From the NCBI GenBank assembly GCA_023450745.1, contig JAEXGR010000045.1, positions 1 through 15,212 on the forward strand: DNA of 15,212 bases, read 5' to 3'. The first letter of the stretch is position 1, and the number at the start of each line of letters is the position of its first letter. The notes beneath the pieces were generated by a model. The model made no database searches and was not told the origin of the DNA. It saw nothing but the letters and a program-made list of their open reading frames with translations. The position numbers and the translations under genes are program-made. This DNA comes from Synergistota bacterium. GTDB taxonomy: Bacteria > Synergistota > Synergistia > Synergistales > Synergistaceae. Positions 14,845-15,212 of the stretch are shown here, in pieces.

Positions 14845-14986
14845 ATGGACAGGCGAAGCTTTATAAAGACCTCTCTGCTTACGGCGGGGACGGTTCTGAT
14901 CGGGGAAAAAACCGCCCCCGCGGCGGAAAAGGCCGCCGGCGTTCCGTTTATCGCCCTTAACAATGGGGCGCGCATTCCGCAGCTGC
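14845..14986 (+). pseudogene. Tat-exported aldo/keto reductase, 5' fragment broken by IS66 insertion
   Basis: Only the N-terminus remains. The ATG at 14845 follows AGGAGG closely. Residues 1-20 (MDRRSFIKTSLLTAGTVLIG) form a twin-arginine signal with Arg3-Arg4 and RRxFxK, and residues 34-47 (PFIALNNGARIPQL) match the first beta strand of aldo/keto reductases of the DkgA type. The normal continuation would be a Gly-rich turn and the rest of the barrel. Instead the frame enters the IS end at 14987 and stops at 15013-15015, giving 56 residues. The remainder presumably lies beyond the element, off the window. Confidence 0.75.
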
Positions 14987-15033
14987 GTAAGCGTCAAACC
15001 TCCAGTACCTGTTAACAGCAGGCGTAATCCTCT

Positions 15034-15074
15034 AAACTCCCCTCATCAGGAACCACATGCATAGAGGGGAGTTT
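15034..15074 (+). promoter_or_regulatory. Hairpin occluding the tnpB ribosome binding site
   Basis: AAACTCCCCTC (15034-15044) and GAGGGGAGTTT (15064-15074) form a perfect 11-bp stem with a 19-nt loop. The 3' arm contains the GAGGGGAG Shine-Dalgarno sequence of tnpB. In transcripts that begin outside the element, both arms are present and translation should be blocked. A transcript starting inside the loop would escape. Confidence 0.6.
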
Positions 15075-15078
15075 TACA

Positions 15079-15212
15079 ATGATCGACTGCGAAGGCAAAG
15101 AGATTTACATCATCTGCGGAGCTACGGACATGCGCAAAGGGATCAATGGATTGGCTACTATTGCCTCTCTTCATCTGGCCGGCAGCTCTTTTGAGTCCGC
15201 GATGTTCATATT
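15079..15212 (+). CDS. tnpB: IS66 family TnpB accessory protein (partial, runs off the window)
   Basis: The first 44 codons are visible. YIICGATDMRKGINGLA (residues 10-26) is the diagnostic GxTDMRKGxxGL signature of IS66 TnpB (IS66 Orf2), and the FESAMFI segment matches the conserved stretch that normally ends in FxF. TnpB is needed with TnpC for transposition, though its exact role is not settled. The ATG at 15079 lies 7 nt after GAGGGGAG. The frame is open at the window edge. Confidence 0.9.
   Translation, partial: MIDCEGKEIYIICGATDMRKGINGLATIASLHLAGSSFESAMFI

Larger units (their letters stand above)
14987..15212 (+). mobile_element. IS66-family insertion sequence, left end (partial)
   Basis: The element appears to start with GTAAGCGTCAAACC at 14987, matching the GTAA-type terminal repeats of IS66 elements, and encodes IS66 TnpB at 15079. 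It interrupts an aldo/keto reductase gene. If the target duplication is the usual 8 bp, it would be GCAGCTGC at 14979-14986. Only about 90 nt precede tnpB, leaving no room for the tnpA found in the three-gene members. The right end is beyond the window. Confidence 0.8.

Overview
The window is a dense, GC-rich bacterial segment (about 55-60% GC by eye) with strong GGAGG ribosome binding sites. Its gene content suits an anaerobe: iron-dependent alcohol dehydrogenase, a ferredoxin-like Fe-S aldo/keto reductase, flavodoxin, and corrinoid methyltransferases with an ASKHA-type reductive activator. A Synergistota-like (for example Cloacibacillus-like) or clostridial amino-acid/C1 fermenter fits. This is inference from gene content; the sequence contains no rRNA or other phylogenetic marker.

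Left part (1-4476). A non-coding start holds two near-identical 58-bp direct repeats, at least the second preceded by an intrinsic terminator. It is followed by a redox/electrophile-handling block on the plus strand: Fe-alcohol dehydrogenase, a small cupin, an exported flavodoxin and an aldo/keto reductase carrying two 4Fe-4S motifs. A minus-strand 4-oxalocrotonate-tautomerase-like gene converges on them. Three of these transcription units (dehydrogenase, flavodoxin, tautomerase) share a promoter type: TTGACT and a -10 box held 19 bp apart around an imperfect CTTAGAG-N4-CTyyAAG dyad. That is the architecture of MerR-family activator promoters. No MerR gene lies in the window, so an off-window regulator is inferred to control them together.

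Centre (5014-13029). Eight minus-strand genes run without reversal: ABC ATPase, NitT/TauT-type substrate-binding protein, permease, MtaA/UroD-type methyltransferase, corrinoid protein, a second MtaA/UroD-type methyltransferase, a 2Fe-2S/ASKHA corrinoid activator, and a short divergent UroD-like protein. The last four overlap or nearly abut. The reading is a methyl-donor uptake and demethylation operon: the importer brings in a methylated compound, a methyltransferase moves the methyl group to Co(I) corrinoid, another passes it to an acceptor, and the ASKHA protein re-reduces oxidised cobalt. The substrate cannot be told from sequence. A good promoter with a perfect 18-bp palindrome lies about 550 nt upstream of the first gene, and the long leader can fold into several hairpins and two three-way junctions.

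Right part (13861-15212). A minus-strand CatB/Vat-like hexapeptide acetyltransferase has Tyr where the catalytic His is expected. Divergently, a Tat-exported aldo/keto reductase gene is broken after about 47 codons by the left end of an IS66-family element, whose tnpB runs off the window.
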